From: Erysipelotrichaceae bacterium
Lineage (GTDB): Bacteria > Bacillota_I > Bacilli_A > Erysipelotrichales > Erysipelotrichaceae
NCBI GenBank assembly: GCA_030694975.1
Contig: JAUYTU010000009.1
Location: forward strand, 1-59,569
Direction: 5' to 3'
Length of the DNA stretch: 59,569 nucleotides
The notes under the pieces were generated by a model. That model had not been told where the DNA came from. It did not search any database and was given only the letters and a program-made list of their open reading frames with translations. The position numbers and the translations under genes were made by a program. Shown here piece after piece: positions 1-11,900 of the stretch. The first letter of the stretch is position 1; the number at the start of each line of letters is the position of its first letter.

Positions 1-161
1 TCTCGCAAGATATTCAGTCGTGACTTACCACTTCGTCCTTCCCGTACAATGATTTCCTTAAACTCCTTTGTAAAACTAATCGATTTCTCACCTACTTTTT
101 TTACATAACGATTGCTTTTCAGTATTTCAATTTCTTCATTAATAAATGTAACTTTTGACAT
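1..161 (-). CDS. Partial HTH protein, transposase-associated type (runs off left edge)
   Basis: Only the first ~53 codons are present; the gene continues beyond base 1. It starts at ATG 161-159, with an AGAGG ribosome site at 169-173. The N-terminus begins MSKVTFINEEIEIL and continues with a KSISFTKEFKEI segment. This resembles the opening of small helix-turn-helix proteins that act as the OrfA half of IS3-type transposases in Firmicutes, in which an opening beta-like segment is followed by 'YT.EFK'. The HTH itself would lie outside the window. The resemblance is from memory, so a stand-alone regulator of the same fold is equally possible. If correct, it marks an insertion-element edge beside the str operon. 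Confidence 0.5.
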   Translation of the reverse strand, partial: MSKVTFINEEIEILKSNRYVKKVGEKSISFTKEFKEIIVREGRSGKSRLNILR

Positions 162-190
162 TTTTCTACCTCTGTTCTAAGTATAATAAA

Positions 191-238
191 ACCCCATAGC
201 GGAGTCACGTTTTTTATTCCGTGTCTACTCTATGGGGT
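191..238. repeat. Inverted repeat with the GTG start in its loop
   Basis: A 9-base arm at 191-199 (accccatag) is repeated inverted at 230-238 (ctatggggt). A smaller CACG/CGTG pair nests inside. The putative GTG start of the downstream membrane gene (221) lies in the loop. There is no T-run on either side, so it is not an ordinary terminator. It could be a translational control hairpin or the remnant of an element end. Confidence 0.5.
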
Positions 239-607
239 ATAGTATATTTAGCTACTGCTTTACTATTTTCTGCATTGGCATCCGTAGCAACTTCTCAATT
301 GGCACAACGATATTTCAACAGTTCAGTCGTGCTGGGTTCTTCTGTTGTCGGTATATCGGGATATATACTATCGCTGACACTTGGTACTTATAGCGTATTG
401 TTCGCCGGAACGATTTTCGCCGCTTCTTTTGCGGGGATGAGTCAAATTAAGATATTGAAAACCCCGCTCTATTTTGCGATTGCGGGTTTGATTACTGCGA
501 TTATCTTCCTGGCAAGTTCAACCTATTTCTTAGGTTTGGGTGGAAAAATGGGTACCAGTGCATTTATCGGTGTTCTCGCCACTCTTATCCTCATTAAAAA
601 AACGTAA
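221..607 (+). CDS. Small hydrophobic membrane protein, unknown function
   Basis: A 128-residue protein with four likely membrane segments (about residues 5-23, 35-58, 60-80 and 84-125, separated by short loops) and a C-terminus ending in lysines. No known family is recognised. No ATG is available in frame; the first start is GTG 221, and the nearest Shine-Dalgarno-like run (ggag 201-204) is too far away at 16 bases, so the start is uncertain. It faces the tuf gene and ends just before a shared bidirectional terminator. The long open frame with a strongly hydrophobic, non-random composition argues for a real gene, but expression is unproven. Confidence 0.5.
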   Translation: MSTLWGIVYLATALLFSALASVATSQLAQRYFNSSVVLGSSVVGISGYILSLTLGTYSVLFAGTIFAASFAGMSQIKILKTPLYFAIAGLITAIIFLASSTYFLGLGGKMGTSAFIGVLATLILIKKT

Positions 608-636
608 GCGCTATGTTTTTCGATTCTTTGTACAAC

Positions 637-660
637 AAAAGCCGGTTTCCCGGCTTTTTG
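637..660. terminator. Bidirectional terminator between membrane gene and tuf
   Basis: A 7-bp stem aagccgg (639-645)/ccggctt (650-656) with a tttc loop is flanked by T-runs on both strands. It can end both the plus-strand membrane gene and the minus-strand tuf transcript. Confidence 0.85.
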
Positions 661-674
661 AGTTTTTGAATAAA

Positions 675-1859
675 TTAACGGATGATTTCGGTAACGTTAC
701 CGGCGCCAACTGTACGTCCACCTTCACGGATGGAGAACTTTGTGCCTTGTTCAACAGCGATCGGATTGATCAATTCAACGATCATTTCGATGTTGTCGCC
801 CGGCATAACCATTTCAACGCCTTCCGGCAACTGGATAACACCTGTTACGTCAGTCGTACGGAAATAGAATTGAGGACGGTAGTTCGATACAAACGGAGTA
901 TGACGTCCGCCTTCTTCTTTGCTCAATACATAAACTTGAGCTTTAAAGTTGGTGTGCGGCTTAACGGAGTTGACTTTAGCCAATACTTGACCACGTTCAA
1001 CTTCATCACGGTTAACACCACGCAACAATGCGCCGATGTTATCGCCAGCTTGTGCGCTGTCCAACAGTTTGTGGAACATTTCGATTCCGGTAACAACCGT
1101 TTTCTTCGTCGGACGAATACCAACGATTTCAACTTCTTCACCTAATTTTAATGAACCGCGTTCAACACGACCGGTAGCAACTGTACCACGACCAGAAATC
1201 GTAAATACATCTTCAACCGACATCAAGAACGGTTTGTCTGTTTCGCGGATAGGATCAGGAATGTATGCATCTACTGCATCCATCAATTCACCCAATTTTG
1301 GTTCCCAATTTGGGTCGCCTTCGCCACCCTTAAGAGCAGAACCACGGATAACCGGAGCGTTGTCGCCGTCGAATCCGTATGCTGACAATAATTCGCGAAC
1401 TTCCATTTCGACTAAGTCGATTAATTCTTCATCATCGACCATATCGCATTTGTTCAAGAACACGACCATATGCGGGATACCTACTTGGCGGCCCAACAAG
1501 ATGTGTTCGCGGGTTTGCGGCATCGGTCCGTCCGTAGCAGCAACAACCAAGATTGCGCCGTCCATTTGAGCAGCACCGGTAATCATGTTTTTAATGTAGT
1601 CGGCATGGCCTGGGCAGTCAACGTGAGCATAGTGACGAGCAGCCGTCGAATATTCTACGTGAGCCGTGTTAATAGTAATGCCGCGAGCTTTCTCTTCAGG
1701 TGCACCGTCAATTTGGTCATAAGCGACCTTCTTCGATGTACCTTTTTTCGAAAGGTAAGATGTGATAGCCGCTGTTAAAGTCGTTTTACCATGATCGACG
1801 TGACCGATGGTTCCAATATTTACATGCACTTTAGAGCGATCAAATTTTTGTTTTGCCAT
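675..1859 (-). CDS. tuf: Translation elongation factor Tu
   Basis: EF-Tu delivers aminoacyl-tRNA to the ribosomal A site as a GTP complex in the cytoplasm. The 394 residues match the family length. GTPase motifs are intact: G1 GHVDHGKT (19-26), G3 DCPGH (81-85) and G4 NKCD (136-139). Domains 2 and 3 follow, and the protein ends in the usual basic stretch (GNVTEIIR). The ATG start has a strong AGGAGG at 1869-1874. It is the last gene of the rpsL-rpsG-fusA-tuf operon but is separated from fusA by 75 bases that hold a near-consensus promoter, so it can be transcribed independently. The bidirectional terminator at 637-660 ends it. Confidence 0.99.
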   Translation of the reverse strand: MAKQKFDRSKVHVNIGTIGHVDHGKTTLTAAITSYLSKKGTSKKVAYDQIDGAPEEKARGITINTAHVEYSTAARHYAHVDCPGHADYIKNMITGAAQMDGAILVVAATDGPMPQTREHILLGRQVGIPHMVVFLNKCDMVDDEELIDLVEMEVRELLSAYGFDGDNAPVIRGSALKGGEGDPNWEPKLGELMDAVDAYIPDPIRETDKPFLMSVEDVFTISGRGTVATGRVERGSLKLGEEVEIVGIRPTKKTVVTGIEMFHKLLDSAQAGDNIGALLRGVNRDEVERGQVLAKVNSVKPHTNFKAQVYVLSKEEGGRHTPFVSNYRPQFYFRTTDVTGVIQLPEGVEMVMPGDNIEMIVELINPIAVEQGTKFSIREGGRTVGAGNVTEIIR

Positions 1860-1897
1860 TGCAATTTTCCTCCTGATTTTGTTATTTTTTTAGAACA

Positions 1898-1925
1898 CTT
1901 ATATTTTATGATAAAAGCCTGTCAA
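1898..1925 (-). promoter_or_regulatory. Promoter of tuf inside the str operon
   Basis: On the minus strand, TTGACA (1925-1920), a 16-base spacer and TATAAG (1903-1898) lie between the fusA stop and the tuf ribosome site. This would give tuf extra transcription beyond read-through from the str promoter. Confidence 0.75.
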
Positions 1926-1934
1926 AATCAATGA

Positions 1935-4013
1935 TTAGTTATCTCTGACATTCTTCTTGGCAACCTTCTCACTGATGCTCTTAGGAACATCCATATAGTG
2001 AGCGAATTGCATCGAGTAACTGCCACGACCCTGCGTAAATGAACGCAGATCCGTTGCATAACCAAACATTTCAGAAAGCGGAATGAATGCTGTAACAGCA
2101 ACCGCATTGCCTCTTTCTTCCTGATCTTTAATCTGGCCGCGACGTGAAGAAATATCTCCCATAACGCTACCCAGATACTCTGCCGGAGCTGTAACTTCGA
2201 CATTCATAATCGGTTCTAACAGAACCGGATTACACTTTTTCGCAGCTTCTTTCAAAGCCATCGAACCAGCAACCTTAAACGCCATTTCCGAAGAGTCGAC
2301 TTCATGGTACGAACCATCATAGAGGGTCGCCTTAATGTCGATAATCGGATAACCGGCAATCAAACCGTTATTTAATGAGGCTTGAATGCCTTCCATCGTC
2401 GGCTTGATGTATTCCTTCGGAATCGTACCGCCAATGGTCGCATCTACGAATGTAAAGCCTTTTCCGGTTTCGTTTGGCTCAAATTTGACCTTAACGTGAC
2501 CGTATTGACCGCGACCACCGGACTGACGCACAAACTTACCTTCGCAATCACCCAACTGACGGATGGTTTCGCGGTAGGCAACTTGCGGAGCACCGATATT
2601 CGCTTCAACTTTAAATTCGCGTTTCATCCGATCAACCAAGATATCCAAATGCAACTCACCCATACCAGCAATGATTGTTTGCCCTGTTTCTGGGTCAGTA
2701 AACGCTCTAAACGTCGGATCTTCTTCAGCTAATTTGCTTAAAGCCAGACCCATTTTGTCTTGATCGCCCTTCGACTTCGGTTCAATGGCAACATTGATAA
2801 CCGGTTCCGGGAATTGCATAGATTCTAAGATGATCGGGAATTTTTCATCACACAGCGTATCGCCGGTGGTGGTGTCTTTCAAACCGACAGCCGCCGCGAT
2901 ATCTCCGGAATAAACTTCCGTGATTTCTTGACGGTGATTGGCATGCATTTGCATCAAACGGCCGAAACGCTCACGTTTATCTTTGGTAGCGTTCAACACG
3001 TAGGATCCTGAAGTTGCCTTACCTGAATATACTCTGAAGTAACTCAAGCGACCGACAAACGGGTCCGTCATGATTTTAAACGCTAACGCCGCAAAGGGCT
3101 CTTCGTCGTTGGAAGGACGCTCAACAACTTCACCATTAGGAAGTATACCTGTAATATGGTCTACATCCAACGGGGAAGGCAGATAGTCGACAACCGCATC
3201 CAACATCGCGGTAACACCTTTATTCTTATACGCCGCTCCGCAGAGGACCGGGAAGAACTCCCCAGTAAGTACTGCTTTACGGATGGCTGCCTTGATTTGT
3301 TCAACGGTTGGTATTTCACCTTCCAGAACTGCCATCATCATATTTTCATCATAATCTGCTAACATTTCGATTAGTTTATCTCTATATTGTTGAGCGGAAT
3401 CCAAATACTCCGCCGGGATTTCTTGAATCAAATCCACTTTCTTCGAAACATCTTGGAAAATACGAGCATTCATTTCAACAAGATCAATGATCCCGTCGAA
3501 ATAGTTTTCTACGCCGATCGGTAATTGAATCGGTGTAGCTTTTGCTCCTAAACGAGTAAGCAACGAGCGGGCAGACATGTAGAAATCAGCACCGGTCGCA
3601 TCTAATTTATTAACAAATACAATGCGCGGAACGTTGTATTTGGTCGCCTGACGCCAAACTGTCTCTGTTTGTGGTTCAACGCCTGACTTCGCATCCAATA
3701 CCGCAACGGCACCATCGAGTACACGAAGTGATCGCTCAACTTCTACGGTAAAGTCTACGTGGCCCGGGGTGTCAATGATGTTGATACGGTGATCATGCCA
3801 TTGGGCTGTGGTTGCGGCAGAAGTAATGGTAATACCACGTTCCTGTTCTTGCGCCATCCAGTCCATCGTAGCGGCACCGTCATGCACTTCACCAATCTTA
3901 TGTGTACGGCCTGTATAAAACAGGATCCGTTCGGTCGTCGTTGTTTTACCAGCGTCAATATGAGCCATAATACCGATATTGCGCGTCTTTGCTAGTGAAA
4001 ACTCACGTGCCAT
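1935..4013 (-). CDS. fusA: Translation elongation factor G
   Basis: EF-G is the GTPase that drives translocation of tRNA and mRNA on the ribosome. At 692 residues it has the normal length, with G1 AHIDAGKT (17-24), G3 DTPGH (81-85) and G4 NKLD (135-138). Domains II-V follow, including the domain IV stretch with [12 protein letters not shown]. The start is ATG with AAAGGAGA upstream. It sits 33 bases downstream of rpsG in the str operon. A single copy is seen in the window. Confidence 0.99.
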   Translation of the reverse strand: MAREFSLAKTRNIGIMAHIDAGKTTTTERILFYTGRTHKIGEVHDGAATMDWMAQEQERGITITSAATTAQWHDHRINIIDTPGHVDFTVEVERSLRVLDGAVAVLDAKSGVEPQTETVWRQATKYNVPRIVFVNKLDATGADFYMSARSLLTRLGAKATPIQLPIGVENYFDGIIDLVEMNARIFQDVSKKVDLIQEIPAEYLDSAQQYRDKLIEMLADYDENMMMAVLEGEIPTVEQIKAAIRKAVLTGEFFPVLCGAAYKNKGVTAMLDAVVDYLPSPLDVDHITGILPNGEVVERPSNDEEPFAALAFKIMTDPFVGRLSYFRVYSGKATSGSYVLNATKDKRERFGRLMQMHANHRQEITEVYSGDIAAAVGLKDTTTGDTLCDEKFPIILESMQFPEPVINVAIEPKSKGDQDKMGLALSKLAEEDPTFRAFTDPETGQTIIAGMGELHLDILVDRMKREFKVEANIGAPQVAYRETIRQLGDCEGKFVRQSGGRGQYGHVKVKFEPNETGKGFTFVDATIGGTIPKEYIKPTMEGIQASLNNGLIAGYPIIDIKATLYDGSYHEVDSSEMAFKVAGSMALKEAAKKCNPVLLEPIMNVEVTAPAEYLGSVMGDISSRRGQIKDQEERGNAVAVTAFIPLSEMFGYATDLRSFTQGRGSYSMQFAHYMDVPKSISEKVAKKNVRDN

Positions 4014-4046
4014 AGGTAGATTCTCCTTTCGTTGTAGCTCTCACTC

Positions 4047-4517
4047 TTACCAACGGTAATGAGCGAATGCTTTATTTGCTTCAGCCATCTTATGGGTATC
4101 ATCGCGCTTCTTAACAGAAGAACCTGATCCATTGGCTGCATCTAAAATTTCGTTGGCTAAACGTTGTTCCATGGTTTTTTCATTACGCAAACGAGCATAA
4201 TTGACCACCCAACGCAAACCGAGTGTTAAGCGGCGTTCTTGTGTAACTTCGATCGGTACTTGGTAGTTAGATCCGCCGACACGACGAACTTTTAACTCCA
4301 ACATCGGCATTACATTAGCAAGTGCTTGTTCAAAGACTTCCATCGGCTGACGGCCCGTCTTTTCTTCAATAATCTCAAACGCATTATACAAAATTGATTG
4401 TGCGACACCGCGTTTACCGTCAATCATGATTTTGTTGATTAAGCGTGTAACTAATTTCGAGTTGTAAATCGGATCGATTAATACATCACGCTTAGCTATA
4501 TGTCCTTTTCTTGGCAT
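4047..4517 (-). CDS. rpsG: 30S ribosomal protein S7
   Basis: S7 is a primary 16S rRNA-binding protein of the small-subunit head, and in some bacteria it represses its own operon. The 156 residues are the standard length, beginning [12 protein letters not shown] and ending [15 protein letters not shown], both diagnostic. AAGGAGG precedes the ATG. It lies between rpsL and fusA with short spacers, so it is cotranscribed. Confidence 0.99.
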   Translation of the reverse strand: MPRKGHIAKRDVLIDPIYNSKLVTRLINKIMIDGKRGVAQSILYNAFEIIEEKTGRQPMEVFEQALANVMPMLELKVRRVGGSNYQVPIEVTQERRLTLGLRWVVNYARLRNEKTMEQRLANEILDAANGSGSSVKKRDDTHKMAEANKAFAHYRW

Positions 4518-4546
4518 ATTTAAATCCTCCTTTCACAATTAACGGC

Positions 4547-4993
4547 TTATCTGCCTTTTTTGACCGGTGCTGTAGCTTGACCCGGTTTCGGGCGCTTCGC
4601 TCCATACAACGAACGACTTTGTTTACGATTGTTTACCCCTGCACAGTCCATGGTTCCACGAATAATGTGGTAACGGACCCCCGGTAAATCTTTAACACGG
4701 CCTCCACGGATAAGAACAACACTATGTTCTTGCAAGTTGTGGCCGATACCCGGAATATATGCTGTAACTTCCATCCCATTGGACAAACGTACACGAGCAT
4801 ATTTACGTAGTGCAGAGTTCGGTTTCTTCGGTGTCATCGTACCTACACGAGTACATACTCCGCGCTTTTGCGGAGAAGAGATATCGGTTGTGGTACGCAG
4901 CAAGGTATTCAAACTTTTATTCAAAGCCGGTGACTTCGACTTGGTAACCTTACTTGACCGTCCTTGACGAACTAACTGATTGATTGTTGGCAT
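4547..4993 (-). CDS. rpsL: 30S ribosomal protein S12
   Basis: S12 is a decoding-centre protein and the target site of streptomycin resistance mutations. I place the start at ATG 4993-4991 ([12 protein letters not shown]), which has AGGAGA at 5001-5006; the open frame extends 15 codons further but without conserved sequence. The 148 residues include the Gram-positive 13-residue insert (around [13 protein letters not shown]), [11 protein letters not shown] and the conserved [14 protein letters not shown]. The lysine at the classical streptomycin position in TPKKPNS is wild type. The C-terminal tail is slightly longer than in Bacillus. It is the first gene of the str operon. Confidence 0.98.
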   Translation of the reverse strand: MPTINQLVRQGRSSKVTKSKSPALNKSLNTLLRTTTDISSPQKRGVCTRVGTMTPKKPNSALRKYARVRLSNGMEVTAYIPGIGHNLQEHSVVLIRGGRVKDLPGVRYHIIRGTMDCAGVNNRKQSRSLYGAKRPKPGQATAPVKKGR

Positions 4994-5017
4994 GCGTAAT
5001 CTCCTTTCATTTGTAGC

Positions 5018-5075
5018 ACACACATCCTGGTGTGTCATAATCTTCAGAAAATTTAGTTCCCCGGAAGGGAAACTA
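5018..5075 (-). promoter_or_regulatory. str operon leader with two hairpins
   Basis: The untranslated leader of rpsL contains two stem-loops. One (5054-5075) pairs tagtt-ccc with ggg-aacta round a ttcc-type loop; the other (5018-5035) pairs ACACAC with GTGTGT just before the ribosome site. Leaders of this operon are known to carry binding sites for a ribosomal protein (S7 in E. coli), so autoregulation is plausible, but this exact structure is not one I recognise. Confidence 0.6.
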
Positions 5076-5095
5076 ATTTATCCATAAGCGTGTAT

Positions 5096-5124
5096 ATTTT
5101 ACCTTTATTGAGGAGCAAAGTCAA
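5096..5124 (-). promoter_or_regulatory. Promoter of the str operon
   Basis: TTGACT (5124-5119), a 17-base spacer and TAAAAT (5101-5096) lie downstream of rpoC. The spacer and -35 sit inside a 12-13 bp inverted repeat (5107-5140, attgaggagcaa/ttgctcctcaat) that follows the rpoC stop and lacks a T-run. The hairpin might slow rpoC read-through or modulate this promoter. Confidence 0.8.
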
Positions 5125-5146
5125 CACCTTGCTCCTCAATTATTAA

Positions 5147-8100
5147 CTAATCTTCTGCGCTGACGCGTGTCATTTCTTCCGGAAGGGAAATATAGTCATC
5201 TTTATCCGCATTTCGCTCTTCACGATCCAACTTTAACTCCGCAGCTAAGGCCATAATCTCCTCCGTAGTTTCACGGTAATTCTTCGCGCCGGTACCCGCC
5301 GGTATCAACTTACCGATAATGACATTTTCCTTCAAGCCCATCAACGTATCGATTTTGCCCTTGATTGCAGCATCTGTCAATACTTTGGTTGTTTCCTGGA
5401 AAGATGCAGCCGACAAGAATGAATCGGTTTCAACGGAGGCCTTCGAAATACCTAACAGCGTCGGACCAAAGATGGCCGGGCGTTTATTTGATAGTAATGC
5501 CTTACGGTTGATGCCAGTGATTTGCGGCAAGGAAATTTGCATACCTGCCGACAGCGATGTATCTTGACCGTCAATGATGATAACTTTTCGCAACATCTGA
5601 CGAATCATAACTTCTACGTGTTTATCCGAAATTTCAATCCCTTGAGAAGCATATACCTTTTTGACTTCTTTCAGAATATACTTCTGAACTTCCGCCACAC
5701 CGGCAACTTCCAATAATTCCTTCGGATTGACCTGACCTTCCGTCAGTTTGTCTCCGGCCAAAACTTCCGAACCGACCTTCAACCAAGAACGCTTGGTTTG
5801 AGTCATATCGATTTCATGCTCGATGCTTTCCTTCTCATTGGAAACCACAATCTTCATGCGACCGCCCGATTCCGGATCGATAACATCCGTAATGGTTCCA
5901 TCAATTTTAGATAGTACAGCAGCACTCTTGGGGTGACGTGCTTCAAACAATTCTTCAACACGCGGTAAACCTTGCGTAATATCTTGTCCTTCAGCAGCCG
6001 CAACCCCACCGGTATGGAAGGTACGCATGGTCAACTGAGTTCCCGGTTCACCGATGGATTGAGCAGCCATAATACCTACAGCTTCGCCAACCTCAACAAT
6101 TTTACCGGTCGCCATGTTACGACCATAACAACGCTTACAAATACCATAGGTAGAATCACAAGTAAATACGTTGCGGATGTGCATCTTTCTTACATCAGCG
6201 GCCACAATGCGCTTCGCTGTTGCTTCATTGATAAACTCATCCTCTTCGATTAATACTTCTTTGGTAACCGGATCGATAATCGTTTCTTTTGAATAACGAC
6301 CCACCAAACGGTCATATAAACCTTCAATGACCGAATTGGTCTTGCGATCAACGATTTCTTCGACTAAATAGCCGCGATCGGTTCCGCAATCCTCTTCATT
6401 AATAATGACATCTTGAGCAACGTCGACCAAACGACGGGTAAGGTATCCGGATTCAGCCGTTTTTAACGCAGTATCCGTCAATCCTTTACGAACACCATGG
6501 GTCGAGATAAAGAACTCAGACACATTCAACCCTTCGCGGAACGAAGAGTAAATCGGTACTTCGATAATGCTCGCCTGGTATTCCTTCTTCGATTTCGATT
6601 GAGTCGGTTTCGCCATTAAGCCACGCATACCGGCCAACTGGGTAAAGTGAGAACGGTTACCACGGGCACCCGAGATCGCCATCATGTTGATCGGGTTTTT
6701 ACGTGGCAGGTTTTCCATCAGCTCATCACCGATTTGAAGCTTCACGTTGTCCCACAATTGTGTTAAGTGACGTTCCCATTCGCGAGCCGTCAAACGACCG
6801 CGTTTGTATAATCTCATCAGCTCAGCCGCTTTTTCTTTTCCGTATTCAACATATTTTTGCTTGTTAGGAGCAACGTTGATATCGGCCAATGAAACTGTCA
6901 TGCCGGCGATTGTTGAATATTTAAATCCCAAATCCTTGATTTGATCCAAGATTTCCGAAGTTTTCTTGGTTGAATAACGATTGAACACTTCTGTAATGAT
7001 TAAACCCAAATCTTTCTTTTTGAAATCTTTGGCATTTTCCATCTTTGAAATGACTTCCTTGACATTAGCTCCCTGAGGGATAAAATACTTATCCGGAGTC
7101 GCAATAAAGTTAGCGGCCGTGATTTCATTGATATAAGGAAAGTCCGATGGGAACATTTCGTTAAAAATCAACTTACCCGGTGTCGTAACTAAGAACATCC
7201 TGTTTTGCTCTTCTGTAAAGGTGTCTTTGTTTAGCGCAGATGCTCGAACAGCAACTCGGGTGTGAAGGTGAATTTGTCTGTTTTCATAAGCCATCAAAGC
7301 TTCATTGCGACTTTTGAATACACGGCCTTCATTCGCCCCGTATCCTCTCCACAAATCAGCAGTTTCCTGATCACCTAAAGTTTCCAGTAAATCAGCCTTC
7401 TTAAAGAACTCATCTGCCATTTCTTCCATGTTTAAGTAGAAGTTACCCAAGACCATGTCTTGAGATGGCGTTACAATTGGCTTACCGTCTTTTGGCCCTA
7501 AAATGTTATTGGAACCCAACATTAAGATTTCAGCTTCGGCACGAGCCTCTTCCGACAACGGAACGTGAACCGCCATTTGGTCACCATCAAAGTCAGCATT
7601 AAACGCTGGTGTTACCAACGGATGCAGACGGATGGCTCTACCTTCAACCAGTTTAGGGAAGAAGGCTTGAATGCCCAAGCGATGCAACGTCGGTGCACGA
7701 TTCAATAGAACTGGATGGTGACTGATGACATCTTCAACGATGTCCCAGGCACGCGAATCTTGACGATCGATCAGCTTTTCAGCGGTTTTGGGATTTCCCG
7801 CAATACCACGGCTGACGATTTCATTAATAACAAACGGCTTGAACAGCTGAATAGCCATTTCACGCGGAATACCGCATTCATACATCTTTAAATCCGGTCC
7901 GACCGCAATAACGGAACGACCTGAGAAGTCAACACGCTTACCGAGTAAGTTTTGACGGAAACGTCCTTGCTTACCTTTTAAGCTGTGTGAAAGTGATTTT
8001 AAAGCACGACCGCCGGCACCGGTAATCGGTTTGCTGCGACGTCCGTTATCGATGAGTGCATCGACAGCTTCTTGAAGCATGCGCTTTTCGTTTTGAACGA

Positions 8101-8938
8101 TGATCGCAGGAGTGCCCAGTTCGAGCAGTTTGCGCAAGCGGTTGTTACGGGTAATGACACGACGATATAAATCATTCAAGTCACTGGTCGCAAAACGGCC
8201 GCCATCCAATTGCAACATCGGACGAAGATCGGGTGGAATGACCGGTAATACAGTTAGTACCATCCACGCCGGTTTGTTATCGGAGTGACGGAATGCTTCA
8301 ATGGTTTCTAAGCGTTTGATTAATTTCTTGCGCTTGTCGCCTTGAGCATCAACTAATTCACGTTGGACTAAAGCATGTTCGGATTCAAGATCCACTTTTT
8401 CCAACATCGTTTTAACGGCTTCAGCACCGGTTTGAGCGATAAATGATCCCGGACCGTACATCGCCGCATATTCGCGGAATTCACGTTCGGAAATGACTTG
8501 TTTATAGTCCAGTGGTGTATCCATTGGATCTGTGATAACCCAAGATACGAAGTATACGACTTCTTCAAGTGCCTTGGGTGTGATGTTTAGCAATAGCGCC
8601 ATCCGCGAAGGGATACCGCGCAAATACCAGATATGGGCAACGGGGGCGGCCAGCTCGATATGACCCATCCGTTCGCGGCGGACGCTGGACTTGGTGATTT
8701 CAACACCGCAACGATCGCAGACGACGCCTTTATAACGTACTTTTTTATATTTACCGCAATAACATTCCCAGTCCTTGGATGGACCAAAAATCTTTTCGCA
8801 GAACAGACCATCGCGTTCCGGCTTTTGTGAGCGGTAGTTGATGGTTTCTGGTTTTCTGACTTCCCCAAACGACCAGTCACGGATGCGTTGGGGTGAAGCT
8901 AAACCGATTTGAATCGAGGCAAAATTGTTAATACTCAT
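5147..8938 (-). CDS. rpoC: RNA polymerase beta' subunit
   Basis: The catalytic beta' subunit of RNA polymerase, 1263 residues. It starts [16 protein letters not shown]. The N-terminal zinc cluster is present (CYCGKYKK...CDRCGVE, about residues 59-80), as is the absolutely conserved NADFDGDQM (447-455), whose aspartates bind the catalytic magnesium. The second zinc site ([13 protein letters not shown]) and the trigger-loop/bridge-helix segment ([25 protein letters not shown]) are intact. The gene follows rpoB by 16 bases containing a good ribosome site. Confidence 0.99.
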   Translation of the reverse strand: MSINNFASIQIGLASPQRIRDWSFGEVRKPETINYRSQKPERDGLFCEKIFGPSKDWECYCGKYKKVRYKGVVCDRCGVEITKSSVRRERMGHIELAAPVAHIWYLRGIPSRMALLLNITPKALEEVVYFVSWVITDPMDTPLDYKQVISEREFREYAAMYGPGSFIAQTGAEAVKTMLEKVDLESEHALVQRELVDAQGDKRKKLIKRLETIEAFRHSDNKPAWMVLTVLPVIPPDLRPMLQLDGGRFATSDLNDLYRRVITRNNRLRKLLELGTPAIIVQNEKRMLQEAVDALIDNGRRSKPITGAGGRALKSLSHSLKGKQGRFRQNLLGKRVDFSGRSVIAVGPDLKMYECGIPREMAIQLFKPFVINEIVSRGIAGNPKTAEKLIDRQDSRAWDIVEDVISHHPVLLNRAPTLHRLGIQAFFPKLVEGRAIRLHPLVTPAFNADFDGDQMAVHVPLSEEARAEAEILMLGSNNILGPKDGKPIVTPSQDMVLGNFYLNMEEMADEFFKKADLLETLGDQETADLWRGYGANEGRVFKSRNEALMAYENRQIHLHTRVAVRASALNKDTFTEEQNRMFLVTTPGKLIFNEMFPSDFPYINEITAANFIATPDKYFIPQGANVKEVISKMENAKDFKKKDLGLIITEVFNRYSTKKTSEILDQIKDLGFKYSTIAGMTVSLADINVAPNKQKYVEYGKEKAAELMRLYKRGRLTAREWERHLTQLWDNVKLQIGDELMENLPRKNPINMMAISGARGNRSHFTQLAGMRGLMAKPTQSKSKKEYQASIIEVPIYSSFREGLNVSEFFISTHGVRKGLTDTALKTAESGYLTRRLVDVAQDVIINEEDCGTDRGYLVEEIVDRKTNSVIEGLYDRLVGRYSKETIIDPVTKEVLIEEDEFINEATAKRIVAADVRKMHIRNVFTCDSTYGICKRCYGRNMATGKIVEVGEAVGIMAAQSIGEPGTQLTMRTFHTGGVAAAEGQDITQGLPRVEELFEARHPKSAAVLSKIDGTITDVIDPESGGRMKIVVSNEKESIEHEIDMTQTKRSWLKVGSEVLAGDKLTEGQVNPKELLEVAGVAEVQKYILKEVKKVYASQGIEISDKHVEVMIRQMLRKVIIIDGQDTSLSAGMQISLPQITGINRKALLSNKRPAIFGPTLLGISKASVETDSFLSAASFQETTKVLTDAAIKGKIDTLMGLKENVIIGKLIPAGTGAKNYRETTEEIMALAAELKLDREERNADKDDYISLPEEMTRVSAED

Positions 8939-8954
8939 TTTCTAGGCCTCCTTT

Positions 8955-11900
8955 TTAAACATCATATTCATCGAATCCGACGATAGCAGCTTCAGCAATG
9001 TCCTCATCATCGAATGATAAGGTTGACTCAAAGCCTAGATCAGCAGTTTCCAATACGGCCATTTGTGTCAAATCTTCCGCTTCGATCTTTTTCATATCGA
9101 TTTCTGAACCCATTTCATCCAAGAGTTTGACATCGATAGCCAAGGCTTGAAGTTCATGTTTCAATACGCGGAAGGACTCAGGAACACCCGGTTCCGGAAT
9201 GTTTTTGCCCTTAATGATCGCTTCATACGTTTTTGTACGACCGACAATATCATCCGACTTGATGGTCAAGATTTCTTGCAGTGCGTGGGCAGCTCCATAG
9301 GCTTCTAATGCCCAAACTTCCATCTCTCCGAAACGCTGACCGCCGTTTTGCGCCTTACCACCCAACGGCTGTTGAGTAACAAGCGAATAAGGACCGGTAG
9401 CGCGGGCATGGAGTTTGTCATCGACCATGTGCGCCAACTTAATCATATACATAACACCAACTGCGATGCGTTCATCGAATGCATCACCGGTACGACCGTC
9501 AAATAATACGGTCTTCCCATCAGCATTGACTTGTGCTTCTTCCATAATGGCTTTCAATTCATCATTGCTGATACCATCGAAAACCGGAGTGGCAAATTTA
9601 ACACCTAATTTCTTGGCTGCCATACCCAAATGGATTTCCAAGACTTGTCCGATGTTCATACGTGATGGAACTCCGAAAGGATTTAACATAATATCGACTT
9701 GCGTACCATCCGGCAAGAAAGGCATATCTTCAATCGGTAAGATCTTAGAAATAACCCCTTTGTTACCATGGCGCCCGGCCATTTTGTCACCTTCAGAAAT
9801 TTTACGTTTTTGAACGATATATACTTTGACAACTTCATTGACTCCCGGAGGCAACTCATGTCCGTCCTCACGACGGAAGATACGTACCGATTGAACGATA
9901 CCACTACCGCCATGCGGTACTTTTAAGGAGTTGTCACGGACTTCACGAGATTTCTCACCGAAGATTGCTAATAACAGTTTTTCTTCCGGTGAAATTTCAC
10001 TTTGACCTTTTGGAGTTACTTTACCGACTAAAATGTCGCTTTCTTTAACTTCCGCACCGACCATAACAATACCGCGGGCATCGAGATGACGGCAGGCATT
10101 TTCCGAAACGTTGGGAATATCCCGAGTGATTTCCTCAGGTCCCAATTTGGTATCACGAACTTCAATATCATATTCTTCAATATGGATCGATGTATAAACA
10201 TCTTCTTTCACTAAACGCTCGGACATGATGATGGCATCTTCATAGTTGTAACCATACCAAGTCATAAATGCGATGGTAACGTTTTGGCCTAAAGCCAATT
10301 CGCCATTTTGCATCGCCGGTCCATCCGCAAGGATATCGCCGGTTTCAACGTATTCGCCTTTTTTGACAATTGGCTTTTGGTTAATACACGTACCTTGGTT
10401 AGAACGACGGAATTTCTGTAATTGATAAACTTGAGTGCCTGTATCTCCGGTAATAACGATTTTATTGCCATCAACATACGTAACTAACCCTGAGTTTGCT
10501 GATATCAAAGCACTGCCCGAGTCTTTGGCAACGCGGTATTCAATACCGGTTCCGACATACGGTGAGTTTGGTCTTAGTAGCGGAATGGCTTGACGTTGCA
10601 TGTTAGCGCCCATTAAAGCACGGGATGCATCATCATTTTCCAAAAACGGAATACAAGCGGTAGCGACCGATACGATTTGTTTCGGTGATACGTCCGCAAG
10701 TTCGACTAACGACGCTTTTTCCAATACATTTTCACCTTTGTGACGGACAACGACTTGTTCATTAGCCAGTTTACCGTCTACGACTTCGTTGGCTTGAGCA
10801 ATGACGTAATCGAGTTCATCGTCGGATGAAAGGTAAATGATTTCTTCCGTAACACGTCCGTCTTTTTCGACAGTACGATAAGGCGTTTGGATAAAGCCGA
10901 ATTCATTGACTCGTCCATAGGAAGTCAAGTTGGAGATCAATCCGATGTTTGGTCCTTCCGGAGTTTCGATCGGACAGATACGGCCATAGTGAGATGAATG
11001 AACGTCACGCACTTCATATCCAGCGCGTTCACGTGTCAGACCGCCGGGTCCTAAAGCGGAGATACGGCGTTTGTTGGTCAGTTCGGCCAACGGATTGGTT
11101 TGGTCCATAAATTGTGACAACTGGGAGGAAGAGAAGAACTCTTTGATCGCAGCAGTCAGCGGACGGATATTGGTAAGGTTTTTCGGGGTTAGGTTGGAGG
11201 TTTCGGAAATAGACATTCTTTCCTTAACGACTCTTTCCATACGCGATAAACCGATTCTGAATTGATTTTGTATGAGTTCTCCGACGGTACGGATACGACG
11301 ATTGCCCAATTGGTCAATGTCATCCACATCACCAACACCATCCATCATATTCAGTAAATAGGAATACGAGGCATACATATCGGAAATAGTAACGGTTTTT
11401 GCTGTACTGTAGGGATCGATTCCGATTAAGCGAATCGCTTGTTCATCCGAAGCGTCAACACGTACACTTATTTCCTGAATAGCGGCACCAATTAACCATG
11501 CGGTGATTTCAACACCACTATTGACAGCAGCGAAGAGTTTGTCTTCGGCAGACGATGTCAGATCGTGAATGTGTTCTTCGGCTACATAACGAGGAGCGAT
11601 GATTTCATCGTTGATTTTGAAATCTTCATCTTCGACTGTTAAACGGCAAAGTTTGAATAAACGTTGACCGTAATTAAGTACACTGGATAAGTTTTTTGAA
11701 GTCAATTTTGCCGGACGGGCGATGATATCACCATAGACAGAAACTTCTTTGACTTCGTTGGCCAATAAAGTAACGTCTTTTAATGTCAGCACCGTACCGC
11801 GAGTCAATGTAACGTTGTCAGTATCGATTGACTTGGCTAATATGCGCCCGACCAATGCATGTTTGTAACTCGTCGGTTTCACAACAATTTCCGGATGTGT

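Noticed and set aside
155-187. TTGACA (155-160) and TATAAT (182-187) as a promoter for the 221-607 gene
   Set aside because: The spacing is 21 bases, and the TTGACA falls in the start region of the opposite gene; not strong enough to annotate.
540-1778. Long open frames on the plus strand opposite tuf
   Set aside because: They are antisense shadows of a highly conserved, codon-biased gene; no ribosome sites or recognisable proteins.
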